Notes under the pieces: generated by a model | Databases searched by the model: none | What the model was told of the DNA's origin: nothing | The model's input: only the letters and a program-made list of their open reading frames with translations | Part shown: positions 35,108 to 47,405 of the stretch, in pieces | Layout: each line of letters opens with the position of its first letter | Numbering within the stretch: the first letter of the stretch is position 1 | Source of the DNA: Hyperoodon ampullatus | Lineage: Eukaryota > Chordata > Mammalia > Artiodactyla > Ziphiidae | Assembly (NCBI GenBank): GCA_949752795.1 | Contig: OX457060.1 | Location: 103,986,949-104,050,948 of the forward strand | Length of the DNA stretch: 64,000 nt | Direction of reading: 5' to 3' | Translations under genes and position numbers: made by a program

Positions 35108-36534
35108 TAGGCTTGGCTCACAGTAAATCTTAAATTGATCTGGGTTGAATAACTCAGGTAAATATTAATCCTGATAGGTACTGATCAGGAAGAAGAATGT
35201 AATATTAGAGGTGATGGGTGTTAAGGTACCTTCTGATATTCAATGGCTCTCTTATCCACGTGAAATGGAAGGGTTAGAATTATAGAAACCAAATTGTGTC
35301 CTATTTTCATCCTATTTTTATCTTCCTAGACAGGGTGAGAGAAAATTCCCAACTGGTTCCTGTATATTTTTTCCTTTTCAGAGGTCAGCATTATTATTCA
35401 CAAATCAAAATTATTGTGTTTCTACTGATAGACACTAATTGTTTTGAGATGCAAAACAATCAGATATGGGAAGTGTAAATTTCATAATGGCTACAAAATA
35501 GAGAAATGGCTAAACAATTCAAAATAATCAAGGAAAAACATGTTGTTCTCTTTACTAGTAAGTAAATACTGTTGGATATGTTTCACATACCCTAGTTAAA
35601 GATTTCTATTTTATCTCAGTAAATTTATACTTGAAGTTATAAAAATGCTCCTGAAAGCCTTTGGTTTCATTTTGGTTCTAAATTTCAGTGTGATTTTTAA
35701 AGGAATATCTGTCTTCCCCATTAGGTGGTAATGTCATTTCCTCTTTGGACATCTAGCATCCTCCTCTTCATCAATTAGGCGAGGCAGCCTCCTTGCCTAA
35801 TTGATGTCAGCTGAATTTGACCCTTCTAACAATGCCCCACTCTGTAACAGAGGTTCAGCACTTAAACCTTTACTTCATTAAAAGTTCTCATGCCTCAGTT
35901 TGAGCATTTTTTGTCTTAAATTTATAAAGCAATTAGATCATTTTATAGACCTGTCAATACTCTGCTGTTAATGATTTTCCCCTACAGTGAATTCAAGGAG
36001 TTTCTGAAGGAATCTTCTTCACTGAGCATTATAGATTTAGATTCCTTAGCCATGGGGTATAAACTGTTCTTTTTAATGTGGAAAGCTTCTTACCCATTGC
36101 TTTATGGCCTTTTTTTAAAATGGATTCCATTGACCTCTACCATATTTTTAAATTAAAGGTAAATTATCAAGTGATTAACCCTGTGATTTGTCTTAGAAGG
36201 GAAAAAAATAGATTCAGTGGTCATATTTTCTCCAATATATTTTTTAATCCTTAGATTAAATCAAGGATGATGTATACAGAAGACCCACTATAGGTAATAT
36301 GCATGCACATAAAGAGTTTTTGTGTGACTAGCCAGAAAACTAATTCCTTCTTTAAAAAGTTCTATTTAAGATATCTTAATCTGGGGTACATATTTTACAG
36401 GATAATTAAATTCCAATTATTTTCTAGACAATTTTTATTACTGATTCAAAGAATAGACAAAGGTAGGGCTCTTCCTGCCTAAGCTACCACTACTTCTCTG
36501 TCATTTTCTTCTGCTTCTCCTCCCTTCGTTCTCT
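35108..36534. other. No gene or repeat recognised, except a hairpin
   Basis: AT-rich and unassigned apart from the inverted repeat at 35769-35806. Confidence 0.4.
35769..35806. repeat. 12-bp perfect inverted repeat, 14-nt spacer
   Basis: CATCAATTAGGC (35769-35780) is perfectly complementary to GCCTAATTGATG (35795-35806). The spacer GAGGCAGCCTCCTT holds a second small stem (GAGG/CCTC around CAG). A folded strand would give a 12-bp stem, a 3-nt bulge and a 4-bp apical stem. Each arm also contains a homeodomain-type core (CAATTAG / CTAATTG), so the sequence may instead be a double protein-binding site. Confidence 0.9.
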
Positions 36535-36955
36535 TCGTGCTAGCCATGCTCCTCCTCTCTGTTCTTCCACAAACAGCTAAGCATACTCCTGACTCAGGGA
36601 CTTGGCACTTGCTGTTCCTTCTCCTTAAAATGCTGCTCCTTCAGATATTGGTAGAGTTAAGCTCTTCTGTGCTTTCAGGTTTTTCATCAAAATTTACCTT
36701 TACAGTGAGCCACCCAAGTCAATGTTTAAAAATTCACCCTCCCATCTCTACACTTCATATTTTCTCTTCCTGCTCTATCTCCTTAGCACTGATAACAATC
36801 TAGCACATCACATATCTTATTTATGTATTTCATATCTTTCACTCTACAGTTTAAGCCCCATGAGGGCAAGGCATGTTTTTCACTGTCATATCTCAGTGCC
36901 TAGCAGAGTTTGGCACATCTAAGTATTCCATACATGTTTATTAAATTAATGATCG
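36535..36955 (+). mobile_element. L2 LINE 3' end
   Basis: GGCACTTGCTGTTCCTTCTC, TTTAAGCCCCATGAGGGCAA, CATATCTCAGTGCCTAGCAG and TACATGTTTATTAAATTAAT are the L2 3' landmarks in order. The 88-codon frame at 36537-36803 is L2 debris. Confidence 0.8.
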
Positions 36956-37584
36956 AAAGAAAGAATAACTCCACCATGTCTGGTCCTATAACTAAGTTTT
37001 TCCTTCTTCAAGTGTAATCTGTGATTAATGGAAATCTCTCCTGTGTATAAATACAAACGAAGAATTTTAGAAGGCATAGAATTAGTTTAAAACCACTATG
37101 ATATTTGAAATCATCATTGTAAATAAAGGGTGAATGTACTGAAGATGTACAAACATTTTGTAAGACTGTTGGATAAGTAAATTATATTTTTTGTCATATG
37201 GCTGTCTTTATTTTTATTCCAAAGAATAAATAAATAAATCAGCAGAAAAAATATTTAGATAGGTGGTATGCAATGACTCCATAGGGAAATGTATTTGATG
37301 ACTTAAACTATGTTTCAAGCAAATTATAATTGCTGCCCAGGAGAGAAAAGCAAAAACCAAGAAATTGCTTCTGCTTTTATTTGTGGGAATTGTGTGCATG
37401 TAATGCACTTGACAAAAAATAATGACAAAGGAGAGGTAGAACTACGCACAGCAAAACATTTATAATTTCACAATTGAGTACAAGTCAAATGAGTCTGCCT
37501 AAAATGGACTAAAGTCATAAAATTTTTCAAAAGCAGTTCCCAGAAAAAAAAAATGAACTAATTTATCTTAAAAGAGCCTGCTCT
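36956..37584. other. No gene or repeat recognised
   Basis: Unassigned AT-rich DNA; the 64-codon minus-strand frame at 37214-37408 has no support. Confidence 0.45.
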
Positions 37585-37795
37585 TTGTGCCTGCACCATG
37601 CTTAGGACTTTCCTCACATTAAAATGCTCAGTCTTCTAGCAACACTGTGAGTGGGTGCCATTTTCTCCATTTTGCAGATGAGAAAATGGAATTTCAGAGA
37701 GGTTATGCAGCTTGCCAGTTATGCAGAGCTGCTAAATGGTAGGACAGAGATTCTGCCTTGCATGGTCCTCTTAACTACATAATATAGTACTGTAC
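37585..37795 (-). mobile_element. MIR SINE
   Basis: Antisense MIR: GCACCATGCTTAGGACTTTC, CCATTTTGCAGATGAGAAAA, TTTCAGAGAGGTTATGCAGC and GGACAGAGATTCTGCCTTGC. Confidence 0.8.
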
Positions 37796-39854
37796 ATGGA
37801 GACTACAACTTGGATGCAAGCCTAACAGCCATTTTTGGCTGTTTAAGCTCAACTCCATGGGGCCAGACATCTTTAGGGTATCCCTTAGGATTAAATTACC
37901 CAACTGATAACACTAGTGAATATATTTCATAGCGACTTTTTACTATCCATTTTTTCATAACCATCAGAAAGAAAAAAAATGCAAAGTAATGTTAAATACA
38001 GGGGCCAACTTGAGTTTATATCAGTTCTTTAGTTTAACTTCTGAAGTCCATGTTTTGACTAGATTCATTACTTGAAAGGTCAGCCTTACAGAGTCGACAT
38101 CTGAAAAAGAGAAAGGAAGTCAGGAGAAAAAGAGCTAATTCACCTTGCTGATTCATAGATGGAGAATTCCCTTACCCTTTGGTGATGAGCTTATTTGTCC
38201 CCTTGGTAGTTAAATGTTGCATCCTACGCATACAAACAAAGGGAGACATAGAGCAGTAAAGCGAATGCTAAGCTAAAAAAAAAAAATGAAAAAATAAAAA
38301 AGATCTGGAGCCTCGTCTGCATGTAGTAAACATTTGGAAGTAGGGCAGAGATGATGGAGATTTGTAAATGTACAGACAGAAGGAAAGGTCTTGGAAAAAG
38401 CTATCCTTGGGCTGTTGCCATTCTTTCTGTTGTGACTAGCCATTCCTTTTGTTGGAGGGAAAGCCTTTCAGGCTGTTTTTCCAGATTGTTCTTTACTTCC
38501 ATCCTCATTAGCAGTTCCCTGACCCAGGACTGCCTAAGAGATGTTAGAGATCAAACAGATTTGATCATGCTCACCAGTTCTGCTGACTCGGATGCTATTA
38601 TACAACCTATGATTTCTCTTTTAAACTCTGGAGAATAGAATATATATATTATAAACCAATAACTTTTTTCCTTCTTTTCTCTCCTTTCTTTAAGTTCCCC
38701 TGGCTACTCTTAAAACTATACCCATTTTTTCCCAGCTGTAAAATTCTTCCTATATTATTGTGTTAGTCATATCCATTGCGGATTTCATATTTTGTGATAG
38801 TAATTTAATCTGTTATAGCACAAGCAGGTTCAATTTGTTTACTTCAGTGACCTACTATGCTGGAGTGCTTAAAAAAAAAGCCAAGTTCCCTTATGAGAGC
38901 TTTAAGCCAAATTCCCTCTGTCCAGATGGTTCCTGCTACTAGGCCAGGAAAATGGAGAGCCTCTCTTATTTCCTGCTGATTTGTTTATAGTGGCCCTTGA
39001 TTGCCATTAACGATCCCCAGCTGTACCAGTTACCTAGTCCTGTCTCCCTTCCATCTCTTCCACCCTCATTAACCCCTTGGGGTCGGTTCCTGCTATTCTG
39101 ATCCTTCCTCACCTCTTTGCAAAAGAAACAAAACTTTAATTTCAAGAATTTTCTAGGAAACAACTGGAAAAACAAATAATTAATTCTGTCCATGAAGGTG
39201 TAAATGGCAATGCTGACACCTGAAAAATTCTAGGGAAGGTTTCTTTGACTTCCATTTTTTCTTAACTTTGTACTCACGCAACCATATACATGCTTATTTT
39301 CACTTACTTTTTAAATAAATAATGAATTCTGAAGCATCTAAAAATACAAAAGACTCATGCATGCGTATATTTCTATCCATGTCAGATTGTTTTTTGGAGA
39401 TATTTTAAGTACAGCTTTGTCAAACCTGTAAGGTTTTTCATTACTCAGAGCCCACTCTTGACTACCACTTCCCACTTCTTCTTCATAGGTGCTATTTTAG
39501 GTGCACAAGATATAAACAGATAAAAATATCATAGTGTTAACTAATTTCCATTATGTTCAGAAATGGAATATTGCTGTAGCCCTTGTTTGAAAAAGATCGA
39601 ATGTTCTGTAAAGGAAAAAAAAGGAACAGAGGAGAGAATCAATTCAACTTTCATCCTTTTAGCAACTAATTAGAGCTTGAAGCAGATATGACTTCATGAA
39701 TTAAAGTGAAGTGAATTAAAGTGCCTTTTGCCTTTTGGTATTATTCTGTATCCTCTTTTTCTGTCCTGTGCTCTCTTTCTGTCTTAAATAATAAGCTACA
39801 AATTCCTTTTAAGATTTGTCTTTGCCTCTTTGTCTTTTAGTAGGGCACTTGATC
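37796..39854. other. No gene or repeat recognised
   Basis: A 95-codon frame (38351-38638) and a 75-codon minus-strand frame (38966-39193) lie here; neither shows a domain. A small tandem duplication of GAATTAAAGTGAA sits near 39697-39722. Confidence 0.4.
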
Positions 39855-40035
39855 ATAAGAGCTAACATCCATGGTACATGTTCTAACTGCTGGATGCTGT
39901 ACCATATACTTTACATGAATCACTCTTTTATTTCTCACAAAACTTTTTGAGGTAAATTTTGAAATCATTCCCCATCACAGAGGGAGATACTGAGACTTAG
40001 AGAGGTTGGCTATAAACATCATGTAGGCAGTCTTT
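39855..40035 (-). mobile_element. MIR SINE, diverged
   Basis: ATATACTTTACATGAATCAC, CATCACAGAGGGAGATACTG and ACTTAGAGAGGTTGGCTATA match antisense MIR. Confidence 0.65.
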
Positions 40036-41494
40036 CCATAAGAAGCAATTGAACAAATTTAATATCCAAGTATTTTTCTCCTGGAGCTACAACAACTGGA
40101 AAGAAGAATCTGCTTTGGGGGAAAGAATCTGAGGATTGGGACCAGGGGGTTCACTGTTAAACAACAGCAGCAGAAACGCCTTAAAGCCCCCCGTTGGGAG
40201 CAGCTATGGAGGGCTGCTAGGATTAAATTGATCCAATAATGTCACCTATATTCCTTTCTGAGGAAGGAAAAACATTGCTTTTGTTTTCCTCACTGGGTGG
40301 TTGAAATAAATCTCCATATAATAGGAAAAAAGAATATACATTTTTTTAAATAAAAAGACTTAAGAGCTCTCTGATATACTTAAGATGCCATAACTTAACA
40401 TTTATTAGTAACAATTTTCAATATTTGTCCTACTAAATTATTTTAGAATCTGTGGGCAATTTTTCTGGTATTTTGTGACCAAATTCATTGGGTTGCTTTC
40501 TAACTATACATAGGAAAATTCAGGCAACATTTGATAAATTGCATAGTGGATCATAAATAATTTGGGGACTAATTTTGCCACCTGGACCTTTTTTTTTTTT
40601 TTTTTTTTTTTAGCTTTTGATCCTTTTACTAATCTTAACAGCATCTCTGTTTAAAAATAACCATTATTAGATAGTGTGTATTTAGGGCTATGACCAGTGA
40701 AGCTGGAATGCCTTCCACCATCTCTCCAGGAGGGATGTTTTGCTTGTGGGAACACAGGTTTGCTGAATGAATTCCCCTGGTACAAATACACTATCCAAGG
40801 CAGCACATTACACTGTGCTTTAAGTGAACAAATACATTCCAAAATCAAATGAGGACTTGGGGAATTGCCCACATTTAACCAAATAACCAGCTGTGCAAAT
40901 GTTAAAATGCAATTGATCTACTACAGTATTTGAGAATCATGGAGGGTCATTTAGTTCAATACTCAGATGGTTACCCAGCAGGGCTGGAAGCTTTGCAGGT
41001 CCAGCCATGACTGATATTAGTCATTACTGGAGATGATCAAAAAGGCTGACTGGGCCTCTTTTAATCCTGTTACCATTCCATTTATGCATTCCTCCCCTCA
41101 ATTTCCAGATCCTGGAAATATCTTTCCTAAAATTTGGCTAAGGAGAAGGTTTTTTGATACATTTTTTCCTCTCTTTATTTGATTTCTTACTCCTACGTAG
41201 AAATGACAAAATTAAACAGACATGCAGCGGAAAATCAGAGTTTGTATCACAGACAAAAAGTAAGAATCTTAGTCAAAAATATTTTTGTTTTCTGATGACT
41301 CTTCCTTTTTGTTTCTTGTTAGTCTATCTCTTGTGCTTTAGTCAAATTTACTTTGTTTTATGATTTTCAGCTCCTGAAGTCTGTATTCACTTTTTTTTTC
41401 CTCTATATGCAAATGAAACTCTTAACATGAATCTTAGATTTCATATTGTTCTATTTCCTTTGGTTTTCTTGTGTGTTGGCTCTCTATTTTTTCA
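40036..41494. other. No gene recognised; poly-T run
   Basis: Unassigned. It contains a 23-T run at 40589-40611 with no recognisable element next to it. About 40160-40320 (CAGAAACGCCTTAAAGCCCC, GGATTAAATTGATCCAATAA) is repeat-free and of more even composition than its surroundings. Confidence 0.35.
40589..40611. repeat. Poly-T run (23 T)
   Basis: Uninterrupted T23. It is not attached to a recognised SINE or L1 body on its right side. Confidence 0.95.
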
Positions 41495-41726
41495 CTCAGC
41501 TGTATTTTTTTTTTTTTTTGCGGTACGCGGGCCTCTCACTGTTGTGGCCTCTCCCATTGCGGAGCACAGGCTCCGGACGCGCAGGCTCAGAGGCCATGGC
41601 TCACGGGCCCAGCCGCTCCGCGGCACGTGGGATCTTCCCGGACCGGGGCACGAACCCGTGTCCCCTGCGTCGGCAGGCGGACTCTCAACCACTGCGCCAC
41701 CAGGGAAGCCCTCTCAGCTGTATTTT
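41495..41726 (-). mobile_element. Young CHR-type SINE with perfect target duplication
   Basis: Antisense body 41509-41712 starting GCGGTACGCGGGCCTCTCAC after poly-T and ending GCGCCACCAGGGAAGCCC. Perfect 14-bp duplication CTCAGCTGTATTTT at 41495-41508 and 41713-41726. Both Pol III boxes look intact and the body retains many CpGs, so this is among the youngest copies here. Frames of 66-111 codons across it are SINE translations. Confidence 0.96.
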
Positions 41727-41764
41727 AATGAGTTATTCCTGGTGACTGAAATAGCGTCCTGATT

Positions 41765-41796
<32 letters not shown>

Positions 41797-41807
41797 TATA
41801 TATATAA
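41765..41807. repeat. (TA)n microsatellite
   Basis: Two runs of TA dinucleotides separated by CACA. Self-complementary, able to extrude a cruciform. Confidence 0.97.
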
Positions 41808-44800
41808 TTTTTTTGCCAATATATAAATAATTAATTTGTTGAGGAGAGTTATGCATTCCACTTAAAATTATAAGAGCATACTTTCAGACCATTTAGAATA
41901 AGAGTGTTGTAAAATGTTGAATTGTTAGTCGAATCCTTTGCTCTTTAGATAAGGGCCCTTATAACAAAAAGAAAAGTATTTCCTTTTGGCTACACATAAC
42001 ATTTTAGTGTTTTGGAACAACGATTTGGCACATGCTTAAGAAATGTAATTTTGGTTTAAATAAAAATAAAGTATTTATTATTTGAAAGAATAGCTTAGGG
42101 CTGAAATTTCACATTTTCTGCTGAGATGCAAGCCAAAAAGGAGTCAATTAAAATTATCCTTTTGCTTAGATAAATGGCAATTACAACAGAAAACGTTGAA
42201 AAATAACACTCCAGCAGAGCCTAGAGACATGGAAAACAGTGTTAGTGTGTAAAAGGGTCTAGGAACCAAAAAATACTACCAAGTGGACAGAAACTTTTTT
42301 CTCTGTATTTGCTTTAGTGGAATAAAACACTGCTCCAAGAGGCAGAGAAACCAGTGTTAATGCTCTCTCTCCTCTAAGTAGTCATGAGATTCCATTTCCA
42401 TCACTACATCATCTATCTGCAGGTTACACCTCTGGTCCCTTTCCACTCTAAGGTTCTATGAATTCTAGAAATATTGACTTAGAGATTGTTTCATAAATCA
42501 TGAATACAAACCAACCAATCCAATCACAGATATCGGTGTTATCAGACCCAGGAATGACCCTCCAATTTTCCATCACTATAGCCTGAGCTCCTGAGCCAAA
42601 AAAAGAACCTCATCTGATGTTACTGAAAAGTTGCATTTGAATAATGAAATTCCAGTGCAACTTGAACTCTGAATTTCAGGGGCAAATGCTTTAAGTTTAG
42701 CTTTATTTTATTTCATGGCCTTAGAGTTTCAAAAGACAGCCTGTTTCTTAGATGATTTGTGTGGAGTACAAGGACTAATAAGTCCACTGCACTTTAAAAA
42801 CTTTGAAGTTACATTTCTCTGTATCTCTCACTACTAAGAAGTACAGGGAGCTATCAGAACGCATGTTTAGAATACGTTTCATTTCCTAGATTTAAAATCC
42901 ATCGTCTACTCCTTTGTAAAAGGCTAGTTTAATTTATAATTGCAAAGTCACTAGAATGCTTAGTACCTAAGATTGAGGTTCAGGCCTTCCTTTGTCTCCT
43001 TTTGTGTAGGGAGGAATACTTTTTATATTGAAATTATTGTTCTATTTTTCACAATATCTGTCATGGATGACCATCACTTACAGAATACTAGTAAATGTTT
43101 GGATGAGGCTGATTGAATTAAATTGCCCTTAGATAAGTGGTGGGTAGATGAAGAATAGTTATGCTCACCAGCCAAGCTATATTTGTTCTGCCATTTTGAA
43201 AAACGTGGGCCAACTCCTAAAGTTGGTTTTGAATTTGCAATCTAATAGTGTATCAGATTCTAGGTTGGTGCCTTTGAGTATTTTAATTCATGTTGTTAAC
43301 CTCAAGTAAAGCTGATAGCTATTTAAATACAATATTCTTTTTGGAAATCAAGATTTTCACCCCTGGCTTCTAATACCTAACTCACTTCTGATAACTTTGG
43401 CTCCTTTCTGCTACCTAAGACTAATTAGTTCAGTTAACTATTGGAATAGATCATCTCCACAAAACCAATTCAACGCCTCCAACTAAAAACAAACATATAC
43501 ACAAGTTTCTGGGTTAGAGTTAGAATAAGATCAAACAGAAAGGAGGACAAAGTGGGGTTGTGATTGGAGTTAGAAGGGAAGTTGGGATAAAAAGGGAGGA
43601 TGAGTCTGGTTTGGAGTCACCATGCAAGAAAAGCAGGAGGAAGAGGTATCGTAAAACATTTCAAGGCCAGGTATGTAGAAGGTGGAATATAATGGATGGA
43701 GCAGCAAAACACATCCACATCTTCAAATTATTGCAAAAAAATGAGGGCTAAAATCAGAAAGACAAGACTAAAAATGAGAAAATACTTAGTTTCATTGAAA
43801 TATATGAAACCACATGCCTTTAACAGAAAGTGAATGGTAAGAAGACTTGCTAAATATAATTGCTAAAACCAATTATAAATAGCAAAATATAATTAATCTT
43901 TTCTTGACTAGATGTAATTAGATTCACATTATAAATAGGATAGCATATATTATGGAAAAGTATAAGACATTTGTGCAAACTGCACTCAGGGCTTACATTA
44001 TTGAGAAAGCAAAGTTATGGGAGAAATAATGATTAGCTATGATAAAATAAAAAGCCCTCTGTATCTAATTGCTATCCACTTTAGATATTGATATGATCCA
44101 AACTATAGTCCACGTTGCTTTCTAAGAGTTTATTTAAGAAATTTGGCTATGACTTGGTGTTTTTCTTTATTTTTGTCTGGGTAGCCTTTGTGTTTACCTT
44201 ATTTCTGGTTATCTGCTTTTGTTGGTGGAAAGTCAATAATGATCGGAATTGGTTCGTGGTCTGAATTGGGGAGAATTTTCATTTCATACTTGATATTTGC
44301 CAACATTTTATTTTAAAACAAAGCTCTACTTTTTACCTAGGCCCAGCCTGAGGAAAATGGGAGTTTAGTATAATGAACTAGGCTATTTATTTATTTGCAA
44401 TTAGTATTTGTCTCTCAATGATACATTTTTCACAGTCAACTGCTTTGCTAAATTAATTCCTTTTGTTCCTTCAAATTGTATTCCCTTTAAACATGTTCCC
44501 AGTGGTAAGGAAAGCTGCAAGTAAGAAATATGGTCTATGATGTCAATACTAAGGCTTTATTTTATTTTATTATTGTTATACTCATAAAAATAAATACATT
44601 ATTCCCAGCACTGGCATTGTTTTATCAGTCAGATTCTTTAATACCACAAGAAAGAGGCACACAGGAATTGCCTTGGCAAAGGAAGCTTATTAAGTTTATA
44701 CAGAAATATTGGGTTGAAAGTTCTTCTAAGACTGACATATACTACCCCTTTTGGAGAACTGAAACCATAACTCAGTATTATCTAGGATCTAATAGGAATG

Positions 44801-46129
44801 TGAGACATTTTTTCACTTAACATTTATGTTTCTAAATATATGAGGATTTGATTGGCTTAGCTTATCATCTTTCAATTTGGGGTAAGTTTATTGGGTAGAG
44901 TTTCAGAATGAAGTCCTTCAGAGATGGTTGGCCTTACTTTTGACCTGCTCCAGTGTGGTTGTCTTTGACTAGCACACTGATTATTGCTGTAGTCAGTTGT
45001 GGCCAAAGGACTGAGGTTGGTTTCACTCGATATACATTTGAAAGCATCATATGCAGGAATGGACCAGTTCTGGCCACTTTCCTTAGGAGGATACTGTGGG
45101 CTTGGCAGTCATCTAAGGTTGCATGAATCTCCCTCCATCATGTCCAGTAAAAGTACCACTTTGTTAAATAAAGGTCATTTTTCTTATTTAAATTGAATTA
45201 GTTATTTCCTTATTTGACTTAGTTAGAAAATGTGGTAGGAATGGAAGGATTCAGGAAAAATTATTCCATGTTAAAGTACTAAAATCTAAATATTTTCGTA
45301 TCAAGAGACTAGTTGCCAGCTTCAAAGTTTTCTTCTTGAAACCACACGCATTAAATTTGAACGTATTGCATATATAAAGGAGTTGGTAGATATTGTTCCA
45401 TGAAAGTTAAAATTTCAGGGCTTATTATATCTGTGATCTGTAGGCTTAATGTGATATGCCAGTAGATTGGAAACTAGGACTTGTTAGATAGAGACTTGTG
45501 AATTTCCAGTGATAGCTCATGGCTTGTGAGTCTAGAAAAACCTTCCCTTTCTTAAGTTTAGAGTTCAGATTTATTGCTACAAATAAAACATTGCCTGTTC
45601 TTTTTTTTTTTTTTTAATAAGATATTCATAGAGAACAGAATAGACTGCTGGCTTTCTTCCCACCAGTTTTTGCTTTCTTAAATGGGATATCTTATGAGGC
45701 AGTTAGCAGGAAACAACTGACACACCACATTTTGGGATGAGGTAGGCAGTAAAACAATAAGTGGAAGGGGGGGAAGCTTCTTAGGTAATTTATCAGTCTC
45801 ATAAAACTGAATTCTACCAGGAGCTGTTGGATTCAGTTGTCACATACTGAAAGAGTTTTGGTTTGCTCTGCAGGAAGTTTCTACTGGGTTTAAAAGAGGG
45901 TTTTTGACACACAAGCCACAAAATGTGTGGAGCTTAACACTTCCACTTACCCAGTCACATTAAATTAAAAACAGAGGACTGGAGAGAAGTAGCTTGGCGA
46001 CTCTAAATTATGCAGGAACAAGAGGTTAATTACTGAACCTCTCTGGCCATCTGCACACATTTAAAGGTTGAGAGAAATAGTTGACTGTATTATTTTGATG
46101 ACTGCAGGAGAAATGCACTCACATTGCTT
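41808..46129. other. No gene recognised; low repeat content
   Basis: Over 4 kb with only a MIR3-like trace at 42350-42470 and a T-run at 45600. Open frames of up to 96 codons (44530-44820) show no domain. The segment near 42090-42250 (GAGTCAATTAAAATTATCCT, GATAAATGGCAATTACAACA) has clustered TAAT-type homeodomain cores and no repeat signature. Confidence 0.35.
42350..42470 (+). mobile_element. MIR3-like relic
   Basis: GGTCCCTTTCCACTCTAAGG followed by TTCTATGAATTCTAG resembles the MIR3 3' end. Weak. Confidence 0.35.
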
Positions 46130-46600
46130 ATAGAATGTGGGAATAAAGCTAACATTTATGGCATGTTTATTACATGTGTCATACTGTGTGTTAGTGCTTT
46201 TCTATATCGCTTATAATCCTCAATGCTTTTTTTTTTTTTTTTTTTGCGGTACGCGGGCCTCTCACTGTTGTGGCCTCTGCCGTTGCGGAGCACAGGCTCC
46301 AGACGTGCAGGCTCAGCGGCCATGGCTCACGGGCCCAGCCGCTCCGCGGCATGTGGGATCTTCCCAGACCGGGGCACGAACCCATGTCCCCTGCATCGGC
46401 AGGCGGACTCTCAACCACTGCGCCACCAGGGAAGCCCATCCTCAATGCTTTTTGTCTTGGGTGTTGTTATTGTCATTTACATCAATGAGAAAATGAGCTC
46501 AGAGAGGTTAACTGATTTACGTAAGGCCCCAACGTAGTAAGAAACCCACTGGGGCCCAAAGCTGGCTGATTCAAAGTCCAAGATGCCTTCAGGGACTTGG
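46130..46600 (-). mobile_element. MIR SINE split by a younger CHR SINE
   Basis: Left part: AACATTTATGGCATGTTTAT and TATAATCCTCAATG. Right part after the insertion: GAGCTCAGAGAGGTTAACTG, TTTACGTAAGGCCCC and GCTGGCTGATTCAAAGTCC. Together they read as one antisense MIR. Confidence 0.75.
46216..46452 (-). mobile_element. Young CHR-type SINE with perfect 15-bp target duplication
   Basis: Body 46231-46437, antisense. The duplication ATCCTCAATGCTTTT is at 46216-46230 and 46438-46452, within the MIR. The body begins GCGGTACGCGGGCCTCTCAC after poly-T and ends GCGCCACCAGGGAAGCCC. Frames of 72-119 codons are SINE translations. Confidence 0.97.
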
Positions 46601-46934
46601 AGAAATTTATTTACTATTGTTCTAGGAGCAATGAGAAGCTTCCTCATGAAGTTATTGTGGGGGAACTGCTCACTAATTAAAAGGACACTAAACAACTTGT
46701 AAATAAAATGTAGTGCCTCTTTCATTTATTTGTTCAACAACACCTGCCTTGAGCTAGTGCCAAGGATATTCTGTGTGTGGTAGAATAAATCAGGAATAAA
46801 TGAGTCACAGTATCCACCCCCAATAAGGAGGAAAGGTGGTCATATAAATGAAAACTGTAGTATCATATAAAAAAATCTAGAACGTGGGAGCCTCAGATAA
46901 AAGTGTGAATTCCACCTGATGTTGTTCTTTTAAA
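46601..46934. other. No gene or repeat recognised
   Basis: Unassigned; the 82-codon minus-strand frame at 46477-46725 overlaps the MIR end and is not supported. Confidence 0.45.
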
Positions 46935-47405
46935 TGGGTGTTTTTGGAATTTTTTGAGGCAAACTTTGTACACAGTGAAATGGAGAGACATCATATGTAC
47001 CACTTAATGAATTTTAATGAAGTGTATGCAGCTGTATAACCAATACCCCAAACCAGACACAGAGCACTTTCATCATCCTAGAAAGGCCTCCCATGTCCTT
47101 TTCCATTCCTTTCCCATCCCTTAGCAATTGTTCTAATCTCTATCACCATAGAATTTCAACTTGAACTACATACAAATGAAATCACTTGGTATGTTCTTTT
47201 TTCTTTTGATCTAGCTTCATGTTATCAGCAAAGCACTTCAAAGATTTAGCTCCAAATGTTGATTGTATACACAATTCCTTCTTTTTTATTGCAGAGTAGC
47301 ATTCTATTGTGTAAATATACCACAATTTGCTTATCCATTCTTCTGTTGATGAACATTTGGATCCTCTTCAGTTTTTGGCCTATTGTTATTTGATATCCAG
47401 TTACT
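46935..47405 (-). mobile_element. Old L1 3' portion
   Basis: Antisense L1 landmarks: ATGAAATCACTTGGTATGTT, ATTGCAGAGTAGCATTCTAT, TGTAAATATACCACAATTTG and CTTCTGTTGATGAACATTTG. Heavily mutated, an old L1M-type copy. Confidence 0.8.

Noticed and set aside
41509..41712. tRNA-like A and B boxes, considered as a tRNA gene
   Set aside because: The boxes belong to the tRNA-derived head of a SINE; no cloverleaf with anticodon arm and acceptor stem is present.
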